This document shows positions 11,085 through 22,261 of a stretch of DNA of 64,000 nucleotides, in pieces (the stretch's first letter is position 1; each line of letters starts with the position of its first letter). Origin of the DNA: Nepenthes gracilis. Its lineage: Eukaryota > Streptophyta > Magnoliopsida > Caryophyllales > Nepenthaceae. Both the position numbers and the translations under genes were made by a program. The stretch spans positions 5,149,041 to 5,213,040 of the forward strand of contig BSYO01000038.1 of NCBI GenBank assembly GCA_033239525.1, given 5' to 3'. The notes beneath the pieces were generated by a model. That model did not search any database. It was not told the DNA's origin and saw nothing but the letters and a program-made list of their open reading frames with translations.

Positions 11085-11700
11085 GCGACTCATGCGGCAT
11101 TGAGGCCAACCCAGAGAAGATCAAGGCCATCCTCGAGCTGAACCCACTGAGAATGATAAAAGAAGTACAAAAGCTGACCGGGCGAATAGCAGCCCTCTCA
11201 CGGTTCCTCGCTAGGTCAGCAGAAAAATTCTTGCCCTTTTCCAAGGCGCTAAGGGGCACCAAATCACAGGGATTCAGATGGAGTGATGAATACGACGAAG
11301 CTTTCAGAGAATTGAAGACCTACTTATCCAGCGCACCGCTCCTAAGCCCGCCGCGCGAGGGAGAAGAACTTTACCTCTATTTGGCCACGTCAACAGCAGC
11401 TCTCAACTCCGTGTTAGTTGGAGAGCATGAAGGCAGACAACAACCAGTGTACTACGTGAGTCGGGTGCTGACGGACGTAGAGGCCCGCTATCCGCACGCT
11501 GAAAAGATGGCGCTCGCACTTATCTATGTGGCGTGGAAGCTGCGGCCCTACTTCCAGTCGAACCGGAACGTCATATTGACAGACCAACCGCTGAAGTCAA
11601 TCTTGTAGAAGCCGGATACGTCCGGACGATTGGTCAAGTGGGCTGTCGAGCTAGGAGAGTTCGATCTAGAGATCCAGCCCCGGCCAGCGACTAGAAGTAA
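11085..11700 (+). pseudogene. RT thumb and RNase H remnant of a Ty3/gypsy pol
   Basis: The translation runs through the end of RT (GIEANPEKIKAI) into the gypsy RNase H (KLTGRIAALSRFLARSAEKF, QQPVYYVSRVLTD, ALIYVAWKLRPYFQ, LTDQPLKSIL). A TAG at 11,606-11,608 interrupts it and similarity continues to about 11,700 (SGRLVKWAVELGEFD). RT active site, protease and integrase are absent. Closest in this window is the pol of the element at 32-42 kb, but more GC-rich, so it is another family of the same lineage. Confidence 0.85.
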
Positions 11701-11816
11701 CTTGCGATCCATCTACGAACTCTGAGCTACCTTCCTCTCAACTGGATCATGAGAAAGATAAAGAGCTGGAACTGAGAACATTCTCACTTTCTTCTTACAC
11801 GAGCTAGCTCTCGATC

Positions 11817-12042
11817 ATTGTCCCACGTCAATTCAGACTCCGAAAAAGTTAGCCACCCGTCGCGGTGCATCAAGGAAGTCAGGCCTTCCATAACCTGCTC
11901 ACTGCATTCTCTACACCGTCATTCACGCATCTATCACGCCATTACAGCATTCATCTGCGCGGCACTCTTAGCGTGCGTTATTTCCGTTCATTGTGGGAAT
12001 TTGCTTACTTGAGCGTCACAGTGGCCTCGGTGGGAGAAATCC
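11817..12042 (+). repeat. 3' LTR fragment of the deleted Tat-type element
   Basis: The same 226 bp as at 10,256-10,481, with scattered substitutions. It is cut at its right end by LINE sequence. Confidence 0.7.
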
Positions 12043-13535
12043 ATTGGCTTGAGGAATTCCATTGGCTCTCTGGCCTTTCGGCAAATGTTAATAAGAGCGA
12101 AGTTTTTATATGCTCTAAAGACTCATCTCTTCATCAGAGCATTGCTGACATCATGGGTTTTAGAGTGGGCAAACTCCCCATCAGGCACCTTGGAGTTCCT
12201 CTGATCACCACCAGGCTGTCAATTCGGGATTGCAATGCTCTCACGGAGAAAATCACCCGGCGTATCAAATCTTGAAGGAACAGATGGCTCTCTTTTGGAG
12301 GGAGATTACAACTTGTTGCTTCTATCCTCTCGTCCGTCCACTTATATTGGGCCTCAATATTCATCCTGCCCAAATCTATTCTTAATCAAATCGACTGCAT
12401 GATGAAACGGTTCCTGTGGAACGGATCTACTGATGGAAAGGCAAACGCAAAAGTAGCTTGGGCTGACATCTGTTACCCAAAAAGTGAAGGTGGTCTGGGT
12501 CTCAAAAATTTGCAGGCCCAGAATAAAGCCTTCATTTGTAAGCTCCTCTGGCGTATTTTATCGAAGGATCCTGAGTCGGCTTGGTCTTCATGGATCCACA
12601 ACAATAGAATCAAAAATCGGTGTATTTGGACTCTCAAGGTTCCTGACTCAGCCCCCTGGGGCTGGAGAAAGATCATGAAGCTCCGTCTTTTCATGCAAAC
12701 TCATTCTATTAAGATCATTGGTGACGGCCTTGATACCTTTCTCTGGCATGATAACTGGCATCCTTTGGGCCCGCTGCGTAATATTAGTACTGATCGTACT
12801 CGTCAAGTCACGGGTTTATCTTGGGATGCCAAGGTATCTCAAATAATCAGAGATGGCCTTTGGGCTTGGCCTAACCCTAATGATCAGGATGTGTCTAGTT
12901 TTGCAGAAAACATTCCTCTTTATCTCCCTAACATAGAGCATAAAGATTCCCTGCGGTGGAACGGGAGCCCAAACGGAATCTTTTCATCTCGTTCTGCCTA
13001 CCTCCTTATCCACCCACCCAAGCCGAAGCTTAGCTAGACCAATTTAGTTTGGAGTCCCTCCCATATTCCTGCCCACGCTTTTACCCTTTGGCTGGCTATC
13101 AAAGGCAGGCTAAATACCATTGATCGCATCATAGGAATTCCAAACCTCACCAATACATGCATTCTTTCTGACTTGGATGATGAAAATCATGAACACTTTT
13201 TTTTCTCCTGCCCTTTCTCTAGATCAGTGTGGGCCAAAATTCAAAGAAAAGCCGGCATCCAATGGCCCTACCCCGAATGGTTCCATAATATCATTTGGGC
13301 TGCCCACCAATGGAAAGGGAAGAATTCTATTGCCTTATCCAAGCGCCTTTCTCTAGTGGCCACAGTCTACTTTATTTGGAGAGAACGCAACCACCAGATC
13401 TTTCAAAAATCCTCCCCACAGGATATCTCTCAGATTTGCTCTCAGATTATAAACGTCGTTCGGGACAAACTGAAGGCTTCCTTGTCTGCCGACGGGTGTA
13501 CAAACCACTTGATTCTTGTCCGTTGGACCTTATAA
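12043..13535 (+). pseudogene. LINE ORF2 3' part: RT end and zf-RVT
   Basis: One frame carries the typical late RT signature (LSGLSANVNKSEVF, LPIRHLGVPL, then a GRLQLVASILSS-type stretch), followed by RFLWNGS and SEGGLGLKNL. The zinc-binding RT region follows with HEHFFFSCPFSRSVW. It is interrupted only by TGA at 12,273-12,275, where a conserved Trp is expected, and TAG at 13,035-13,037. Both are what a single G-to-A change would make. Catalytic RT residues lie upstream of the truncation and are missing. Confidence 0.85.
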
Positions 13536-15045
13536 TAATAATAATAATAATAAAAGCTGTCGAGTTTTGCTTTATTTCTTTAGTTGTGGATCGATAGTGG
13601 TATTGGGCAGGTTTGAAACCTGTTGTTGCCGCACCGCTGGTTGTGATTGGGGCTGGGTGTTGTTGGATGTATCAACTTAATCTAATTGATATTTCCTGTT
13701 GTGCCGGTTCCCTGTGTGGATGTGATGTTTGGCTGCAGATGTTTGGGATATCTGCCGGATGAAGGAAGAACTGTGGCAACTGACTGTATTCTCATTGTGG
13801 GAGCTGCTATTGGTTGACTGTGGATTGAATGTCACTGCTTTACTTCTGAGGAGTTGGTTTCCTTTTCTTGATGAGGATTTTTGCTGGAGTGGGTTTGGAA
13901 ATGGAAAGCTGGTACTCTGACGGCGTGCCTTCAATGTGCTGGATAGAGTATAGTGTGTCAATTCCTGAGCTGGCCCATGCGGATGATGCAATGTGGTGTT
14001 ATGCCTTGGGCTGCATAGTGCTGAGGGGTACACTTGATTGCCGTTGGATAATACTGCTGGAGTTGGGCTGAGGCTTGGGTGTTGCGAAATTAGCCTGGTT
14101 TATTTGTCACTGTTGGAATATTGTGGTGGGTGGATACAGTCTTTGCTGCTGACAGTATCATCACTGTTGCTGGTTTTCAGCTCGGTAGGCTGGTGGCAGA
14201 GTGGCTCATGCTGTAATCGGCAGATTTGGTTGTTTAGTGACATGTTGTGCCTCCTGAAGATACGGCGCCTGGTGCTGTTGGACGTTGCTATACAGATTAT
14301 GGCATTGGTAGCTGTGGCCGAACTCTAGCATGCTGGTGGAGATAGCTGCTGCTTCTGAAGCAGTGGTGATGGAGCTGGCCTACTGATCTTGGCCTGTTGC
14401 TTTTACTGATGCCGGTAGTTGCTGTTGGGTGAAGGAGCTCAGGTAATGGTGTTCCTGGTGATGCAGACCAGCTGTTTCGCCCCTGTGGAGATTGTTCATT
14501 GCTGCCATTGTTGTCCATGTATTGTCCTGATGCTGCTGAAGGATCCACTGTCGACATGAAGGAGGATCGCATTGTTCTCCCTGCTGCTGAGTGCGGCTGC
14601 TGAAAGCAGCTTTAGCCTTATGGGTTGAAAAATATGCATGGGAGGACTGTTCTGATGTTCCTTTCCATGTTGCTGAAGCTGTGGCTACTCCTGCCTCTGC
14701 CATTGCAATGGCTGGTTGCTACAGTCAAGTGTTGCGCTGCCTTTGGCTAAGATGTGGATATGGTTCTGCTTCTGGGTTTGGCTGGGTGTTAATCCAGCTT
14801 GATTTTTTTTTTTACTGCTGATGATGCTGTTACAGCCTTCTGCCAGTCGTGCATTGCTGTTGTTTTTTTTTCTATGGGCGTCCGTAGATCGTTGTCCTTC
14901 TAGCGGCGTTTTTTGTACTATCTGATGTACCGTTTGTTCTGGGTATGCCCTAACTTTTCATGTTTTAAATCCAAGTCAAAATACTTGAAGATAAAACATT
15001 ATTTTTGTACTTTTTTTTATTAATCCAAAATTCTTACTTACCAAA
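13533..15045 (+). other. LINE 3' non-coding region
   Basis: Begins with a short (AAT)n run at 13,533-13,551. It is rich in gctg and ttgctg strings with scattered short ORFs on both strands that lack domains. It is assigned to the LINE because it lies between ORF2 and the poly(A) and its last 150 bp match the LINE tail in copy C. Confidence 0.55.
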
Positions 15046-15943
15046 AAAAAAAATCTATTCAATTATTTATATAAATCTAGATAAATAATTCAAAATGATT
15101 GCAAAGTACAAATAAAATTGATTATGAGATGAATTCAAAATTTCATCATCTATTAAAAAGATTTTTCCGATATTTTTGTTTTATTTAGATTTGTAACTTA
15201 CAAAAATTAATTCTACAATTAAATATTCATAAAATATTAGTGTATAAATAAAATCAAAAAATTATAAAAAATTTGATGATCCTAAAAATATATTTTTTAA
15301 TATTTCAAGTTTTTTAAAAATGAAAAAAGGTTCCATTTTAAAATAATAAATAACAAAAATTTAAATATTATTTTAATACATTATTGTAATTATAGACTTT
15401 TATATAACATTATCATATTTATTAATAAAATAAAAAATAAGAATGTTGTAGAGAGTAATACCTAAACAAATTCAAAAATGACATCCTAATTTTATCCATG
15501 AAAATGCCTAAATTTACAATTAAACAAGTATAAATGCTTTAATTTAATAACAAAGCCATCACCATCTACTTTTTAAGCACACAGCGCCCTTGTAGAGTTC
15601 TCATTTCATTTGCATGCATAGACAAAATTAGGCCACCAAGTATAAACAGCAACCCCAACCATCTTTATCAATATCCAACTTTTTGAGAGAATGTCATTCC
15701 TATATATCCCATCCTCCACTTAAAAAAAAAAAAATTAGAATGTCATCACCCCATGCTGTCGTAGCAAAGCGAAGTCCTTTTCCATCTTTGATTTTTATAT
15801 GTATGCATATTAGGTGTCTTGAATAATTGAAATCTTACACGTAGTACCTGTTGTACTTGCTTAAATCTCTTACAACATATTGTACCTGGCATGCTACTAT
15901 GCTGAAATGATAGTTCTATATTTTCACCCTTTTTGTTTATGTG

Positions 15944-16707
15944 TTCTCACTGTACTACCTACTAACTGAAATGCCAGCCGAAAAATCCATCATCGTTGCG
16001 ACTGATTTTACGGGACAACCTCCAAACCCATACCTTCACAAAAAGATCCGCAACCCCCATGATTCCCGGGGATTCATTCCAAAGTCTTGTACACACCATC
16101 CTCCATGCTATGAGAGCTCTCAAAGCCCAATTTCGCTACCTTGTTCGCAAGTAGGAGCTCTCCGAAGTCTTGTTCCTAATAAGTTGCATGATTCCTAATA
16201 AATTCTCACTGTACCACCTGCTAACTGAAATGCCAGCCAAAAAACCTATCATCGTTGTGACTGATGTTAGGGGACAACCTCCAAACCGCTGCCTTCACAA
16301 AAAGATCCCTAGCCCCATGATTCCCAGGAATTCATTCCAAAGTCTTGTACACACCATCCTCCACGCTATGAGAGCTCTCAATGTCCAATTTTGCTACCTT
16401 GTTCGCAAGTAGGAGCTCTCCGAAGTCTTGTTCCTAATAAATTGCATGAGTTCTCATAAATTCTCACCGGACCACCTGTTAACTGAAATGCCAGCCGAAA
16501 AACCCATTATTGTTGTGACTGATTTTAAGGGACAACCTCCAAACCCCTTCCTTCACAAAAAGATCGCCAACCCCCATGGTTCTTGGTGATTAAGTCTTGA
16601 ACACACCATCCTCAACGCTATGAGAGCTCTCATAGCCCAATTTTGCTACCTTGTTCGCAAGTAGGAGCTCTCCGAAGTCTTTCTCCTAATAAATTGTATG
16701 ATTCCTA
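15944..16707 (+). repeat. Threefold tandem repeat of about 259 bp (copy A)
   Basis: Units start at 15,944, 16,203 and 16,461, each with ttctcac followed by an accacctg-type string. Each contains an ATG-led frame of the type MPAEKPIIVVTDFRGQPPNP and a second short frame MRALKAQFCYLVRK. The coding-like strings are kept better than the rest, but frames do not join between units and each is closed by a stop. No family recognised. The third unit carries a deletion. It may be a fragment of a captured gene. Confidence 0.8.
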
Positions 16708-17709
16708 GCTCTATCCAGCAGAGTACACCTCTTATCCTCCCCTAGATCCCTGTTCTATCTCTCTAGACATGAGAGATTTTATCTGGTTTTTGATTGTTTT
16801 ACGTGTCCACAATTGCCACAAATTCTGAAACTTTTGTTATATAAATTTATGGCCCAACTAAGCTGCCATGGCCCATCCCATCTTCGACAAAGATGCGTGG
16901 ACTTTTGACATCAACCAATGCACAAATAAGAAGTGTTGTTCCCTATACACTTCTTGTATATAGTAATCAAATGAATCTGTAAAACCATAATAATAGGCTG
17001 CCTAATAACTAGGACAATTTATCTGTCAGAGAATGTAACAATACCTAGTGAGTCACCAAAACTGATATTATTAAGTCTATCCTAGTCAAGGAAATCTTTG
17101 TATTTTCTTGCAACTTGGGAAAGAAATTTGGACTGTCCGATGCCTTTCCCTTTGAATTTTTGAACTTGCTGTTGACTTTGTTGTTGAACTTCACTGAGAG
17201 TTAGGTTTGGGGGATTCGGAGCTGTTGGTTAGGTAAGACTTTTGAAAATCTAGTAATGGAAGACAAAAGATTACTGTGGTTCTATAGGTGAAGCAGAATT
17301 TGGACGTGTTGGTGTGAGTGCAACATAAAGGCTATGGTAACAACATGACTAAAGGCAAATAAGGCAGAAGTTGACAATGATAATGGTGTCAGTGGGAACA
17401 AATAATAATTATGATGGGTAGTGAATGAGGAGGAGGGAGAAAACAAAGAAGGAGACAAGGGCTGTTGTTTTGATGTCTTCTCACCTTTCTTGATAGTAAT
17501 TTTGATTCTATACTTTCTTATTTAGCTAGAACGCATGTTGAATCTGAATGCCTTAATGCAAAGTTAGTTTCATATATGTGAAAATTTTCCTGCTTTCTAT
17601 TCATAATGATAGTTGTATATGTGCTTTTTACCTGTGGCTATTCACTGCATAATAAAATGGCAATTATAATCAATACGGTTTCAATATGGTCTGCATTAGG
17701 AGATCAGAG
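16708..17709. other. Conserved spacer of the duplicated segment
   Basis: Matches B 29,936-30,937 and C 57,826-59,104 closely. No ORF of note. Short exon-like pieces with flanking AG/GT cannot be assembled into a protein. Confidence 0.45.
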
Positions 17710-17891
17710 TGTAATATTTCGGATCTCGATTGGATTATTTTAATATTAATTATGATTTTGGGTATTTCAGACGTGGTGAAAGTAAATTAAAATATTCTAA
17801 AATTTTGAGGAATGATCGGAATTTCGGAGCACCGCCCGAGGTGCACCTCTGCTGTTTTTTGGAATCTGATTTGGATTTTAAAATTTAAGAT

Positions 17892-17974
<83 letters not shown>

Positions 17975-20265
17975 GAAAAAAGGGGGAGAAAGGAGTTGGG
18001 GAGAGAGGGGTAAGAGGAGAGAGAGAAGGGGAAAAGGGATTTAGGGTTTGAGCACGAAGAAGGAGGAGGAAGAGGAGAAGGGAGAAGAAGGAGGAAGAGG
18101 GTGACGGCAACGGCAGTGGCGTCGCTGGTGAACGGCGGTCGATGTTGGTTGTGGGTGTGGCCGTGATTGTCGCGGGTGAGACCGTGACGGTTGCGGATTG
18201 AGGTGGCGGCGGTGCTGGGTGAGGAAATCGATACCGAAAGAGTCGACGGCGGCCGCTCGGGGTGGTAGAGGCGACATCGGTGGTTGCAGTGGTGAGCTGT
18301 GGCACGGCGTAGGCTGAGGCGGCGGTGGCGTGGTGCGAAGGAGAGAAGTCGTTCGATGAGAAAGAGGAGGCGACAGCACAGCAACTTCGGCGCGGCTGGG
18401 TGAGGCGGAGGAGGCCGGCGACGGCCATGTGAGGCGGCGCGGTGGTGGAGCAGCAGCAGAGGACCGGCGGTAGCAGCAGCAACGACGCGGTGGCTGTGTG
18501 TAGAGGAGAGAGGGGGGCTGTGCGCGCAGGGTGCGTGGGGCAGGAGAGAGAGAGAGGCACAAATTGGGTGCTTCGGGATCTCATTTCTTCAGATCTGCGG
18601 AGTATAATGTTAAGGCAAGTATCCTCTAGCCCTATTCTTGGTCTGATTTAATTTCTGATGCATTTTGACTATTGTGAGAGATTTTACTAATATCATGTAT
18701 TTTTATATACCCTAAATTTATCAATTATGTACATGCATGTATATTTTATCGGTTATGCAGTGATTTTGTACTTGTATTTATGATTTGGAGGGATTTTGGG
18801 CACCCGGATGATATATATGTATGTTTGTGTATTCATATATTGTGAAACCATGAACCAGGCCATGCGTTGGTCCACACGCACGCTGTCGGGGGTGGGATCA
18901 CTATGGGACCGTGGCGGTCTGAGACCCTAGGGGTCGATTTGTGATCCGAGGCATTGGCTATTTGTGGCGCCGCTCCCGACAGGGAGACTTAGTCCCAACG
19001 GGGATGTATATGATAGGCTACTTTCGTCCGAAGAAACGTTGAGACTTTTAGTAGCTGACCTGCCCCACTGTTATTTAATTGAGACCATCGTAAGGAATTG
19101 ACGAAAAACTAATATATTCGGACGTCCTAATATAAAACTAAAAACTTGAGGTTGCACCCAAAGCCGCGGGTGGTAAAACATAGTGAGTAAGTTCCTAATC
19201 TATGGGAGACAAAGTATATGGATGGCCTTGAACTACTGGCCTAAACCGTAGCCTAGCCTTGAACTGCTGGCTTAAATCACAGCCGATATAACCGTAGTTA
19301 CTGAACGAGGATAACTCTTCATCAAGTTAGTATCATTGATATTTGGTTCTTCGATTTCGTGCATGCTATGTATTTCTGCATGTGTTGCGTGAATGACGAT
19401 TTGAGATACGTGGTTTGCCCCACGGATGGGCGATAGGAATGTCGCGTACGTACTGATGTGATAAACCCAGAACGTGTTTTTATTTATGTTTTAGTTCCGG
19501 CGGTCTTTTCTTGATTTCTGCATTATGAGTTTTAGATCCGGACGACGGTATATGTCCCATATGGATGTGGTGATGGTTGCGATTATGTAATGTGACCTTG
19601 GATCATATGATATGATATCGTCTATGAGATTTTATCGGATCGTGATTTATATGACTTTGTCTCGGAGGGACGAGTTAATACGGACGACGATTTAGTACGA
19701 GACATCTCCTAGATTTTTAGGGATTTTATGGACATTGTGTTTTGTTTTACGTAATTGCTATGCGATATATCCCTACTTTTGATTTATGTGTACCATTTTA
19801 TATGATTGTTGATACTTGCTGAGCTCTAGGCTCATGTTTTCATGTTTTATCCCTTCAAACCAGTGGCTTGAATACGCTTGTAGAGCTTGAATGTTGTCTG
19901 ATGTGGCATATCTCTATCGGTGAGTGGAGATGTTCATATTGGTTATATTTCTAATCTCAAGAATATATTATGGTTTTGTCTATGGCCGGATGAGGGCCTT
20001 GATCCATGTATAGAATATGTTTGGAGTTATCGCGTTATGATAATGAGTTGTTATAATATTGAATACCTCCCTTGTGACATTTGGATAGCAGGTCGTATAT
20101 TGTATTTGTCCGGATTTATATCCGATGAGATCTTGTGCGGGGTTTATCATGCTGGGTCTTGTATGTGTTCGGATTGTCACGCCCAAATTTGGTTATTATG
20201 GTTAATAGAATATATATTATTAATTTTATTTTGACCTGCGAATATTGTGTTCTTGGATCGTGACA
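17710..20265. mobile_element. 2.56-kb solo LTR with 5-bp target duplication
   Basis: Copy A is interrupted at a point where B and C read straight through (atcagagtcttgtggg). The insert starts TGTAATATTTCGG and ends GATCGTGACA, flanked by cagag on both sides (17,705-17,709 and 20,266-20,270). TG...CA ends plus a 5-bp duplication and no internal coding region make it a solo LTR. It holds a long (AAT)n run, a GC-rich stretch at 18,060-18,560 and a ttgctgagctctaggctc motif near the 3' end. Long LTRs of this kind suit Tekay/Del-type chromoviruses, but that family call is inference. The long minus ORF over 17,787-18,584 is simple-sequence noise. Confidence 0.9.
17898..17972. repeat. (AAT)n microsatellite, about 25 units
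   Basis: An uninterrupted trinucleotide run within the solo LTR. It produces poly-Asn, poly-Ile and poly-Leu translations in the different frames. Confidence 0.95.
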
Positions 20266-20270
20266 CAGAG

Positions 20271-21680
20271 TCTTGTGGGTTATATCACATTAGTAACATG
20301 CTGTTGTTATATTTGTTTAAAGAACATCAACAGCTTCTCAATTTCGCCAAAAAAAGAAGAAAAAAAACAACAGATTTTGGTATGTCAACTAATACCTTTT
20401 TTTATTATCTGTTTTGAAAATTTTTTCAATGGCAGTAGGGATTGACCTTAAAGGATGCATATATGTATATATATAATAAGTGTATGAGATGGCAATGTAA
20501 TTTTATCCAGTGAGTCGAAGTCAAATGCTCATAGAATTGTATCATACACTTGAAATTTACAAAAACTTTGGAGAGTTCAAGTTTTTGATTTTACAAACTC
20601 AACAAAATAAAAATCAGAAGATGACAAGGAAGCAAGTTATCCCAAGAAGAACCACTTTTGAGGTAAGACCACAAAGAGTGGATTGCACCATACTATAACC
20701 GATTAATAAGGAGGTAAGAGATTGTTTAACTTACAACTCCAAATGTCACAGCCCATGTTATGATAGTATCTGGTTTAACACCTATATTGTTGAAATCAGC
20801 ATGCTCAAAGCACCAAGTGTAATAACAAGCGTTATATCTATTCCTACAGCCTCACATACTAAATAAACCATATGAAACTAAGTGGTAGCAAGTGACATGC
20901 AAACGTAAAAGTTCTATTAGAAATTGGCTTTGATATCATGTTAGATTCGGAGATATAAAAGCTGAAATATAATACGCGGAAACATGTGGAAGAGGAGATC
21001 CGAAATGATGAATTCATGTCATGAGAAGCCAAACATGATGATTATGATAATTTGGAATCAATTCTTGATGTAGGACACTATTGCCTTTAATGCATTTGTG
21101 CTAATGTAAAATTAAAATCTTGATGTTAAGATACAAAATATACGTACATGACTAAATAATGAGAAGCAGAGAACATGAAGCTCCTATACACAAAGTCAGT
21201 ATACTAAAGAATAGAGGAGCAGAAGAGCAGATGGATACGGGTGCTACATATGAACTAAAATATAGAAATGAAGAACACCATGTAAATAATCAGCCCAATG
21301 GGTGTTAATGTATTTTATTAATTCAGAAATTTAATTTACAATCTGTGAAATCAACTACTTGTTTTTCAGTTGCAGATACAACCATCAGATAGATTTCAAC
21401 ATGGGTTAATCTTAGCCTCACATGAGTAAACATGACTATATATTAAATCTAACAATACATTTGTATACAATACCGAAACAATAAAAACACAAATTGTGTT
21501 TCTTCTTGTAATTGATTAGTGTGCAGTGGTAATCAACCAATCAAATACAATTGATCCTAGGCATAACAACTTCACCCAATCAATTAAGTTGTTATGCTTT
21601 CCCTGGATGGATTTTCTGTCAATAATAACATAACAAAATTCAATAACTTATATTTTGATAAACTGCTCTCATTAAAGTTG
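20271..21680. other. Conserved spacer with a copia-like primer-binding relic
   Basis: Collinear with B 30,938-32,140 and C 59,105-60,500. On the minus strand ctaacatgatatcaaagcca (about 20,925-20,944) resembles an LTR end plus a decayed initiator-Met tRNA primer site of copia elements, with G-to-A changes. The rest of such an element could not be traced. No other gene supported. Confidence 0.35.
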
Positions 21681-22260
21681 CTATGACAGAACTATTACAC
21701 GACAGTAACTTATATTGTTGTGATAAACTGCCCCTGTGATGATAGTGAATTCTCTACTAACTTGCCTAACTAATTTGCACTGATTTTCTGATGTGCTGAT
21801 GAATACGTGATATATATTTGCTGAATTAACAAAGCTGATGAAATTGAGCACATGAGCAACACCAACAGACATGCCTCTGCTGTATTGATAATGAACTCAG
21901 TGAAGCTAAAATTGCTAATTCACGTGGAAGCCAAATGCTGCCCTTGCTCTGTGCATAACTGCAGCATGATATTGCCCAAGGATTATTCTACCAAGTAGAT
22001 AACCATCAAGACTCTTACACAAAGTTTTCCCATTCACAACTAACCCCTTCAACTGCAGATCACATGAAATGAAAAACAAGTAATACATTCCAGTCTTTGT
22101 GATATAAAATACGATATCCTACATTTATGACGATAAAGTACTCCACCGAAATATATGTTAATAACAATGGGCCACTTAGCATCATTTGATGCTGGTATTC
22201 AAATGACATCTCCTTGCGAGCTTTGTCCACCATATGCAAAGCCACCTATATCAAGATAAT
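21681..22260 (-). pseudogene. Coding-like exon block of the duplicated gene (copy A)
   Basis: On the minus strand three exon-like pieces recur in A, B and C. One contains SVGVAHVLNFISFVNSANIY. One contains LKGLVVNGKTL then GQ(Y/H)HAAVMHRA. One contains GGxAYGGQSxQGDV and then KWPIVINIYFGGV. In copy A the middle piece has a clear acceptor (ctgcag) at about 22,056, but the third has a stop where B reads Ser. No known family recognised. The block lies 3' of the tandem array in transcription order, so it may be the 3' part of the same gene. Confidence 0.4.
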
Positions 22261-22261
22261 G

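Larger units (their letters stand above)
10256..12042 (+). mobile_element. Internally deleted Tat-type Ty3/gypsy element (LTR fragments, gag and RNase H remnants)
   Basis: A 226-bp direct repeat (10,256-10,481 and 11,817-12,042) brackets the remnant and is read as LTR sequence. The 5' copy runs on to gcatca at 10,632, followed by ttggcgtcgtctgtgaga, a close match to the site that follows the 5' LTR in many plant Tat elements. Inside are a gag start and part of RT/RNase H, fused across a large deletion near 11,084. The 5' copy lacks its TG end and is joined directly to CRK sequence; the 3' copy is cut where LINE sequence begins. No target duplication can be assigned. Confidence 0.75.
12043..15056 (+). 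mobile_element. 5'-truncated plant L1-type LINE
   Basis: Starts inside the reverse transcriptase of ORF2, continues through the zinc-binding RT region, has about 1.5 kb of non-coding 3' sequence and ends in a poly(A) at 15,046-15,056. The end resembles the short insertion in copy C (58,368-58,631) in reverse: both have a gcatgcccta or gtatgcccta motif, then cttacttacc or cttacttatc before the A-run. No target duplication is visible because the left end joins a truncated LTR. The right end abuts segment A. Confidence 0.8.

Noticed and set aside
17787..18584. 265-residue ORF on the minus strand, Ser/Pro/Leu-rich
   Set aside because: It lies in the solo LTR and its length comes from the AAT run and a GC-rich stretch; the other frames are equally open.
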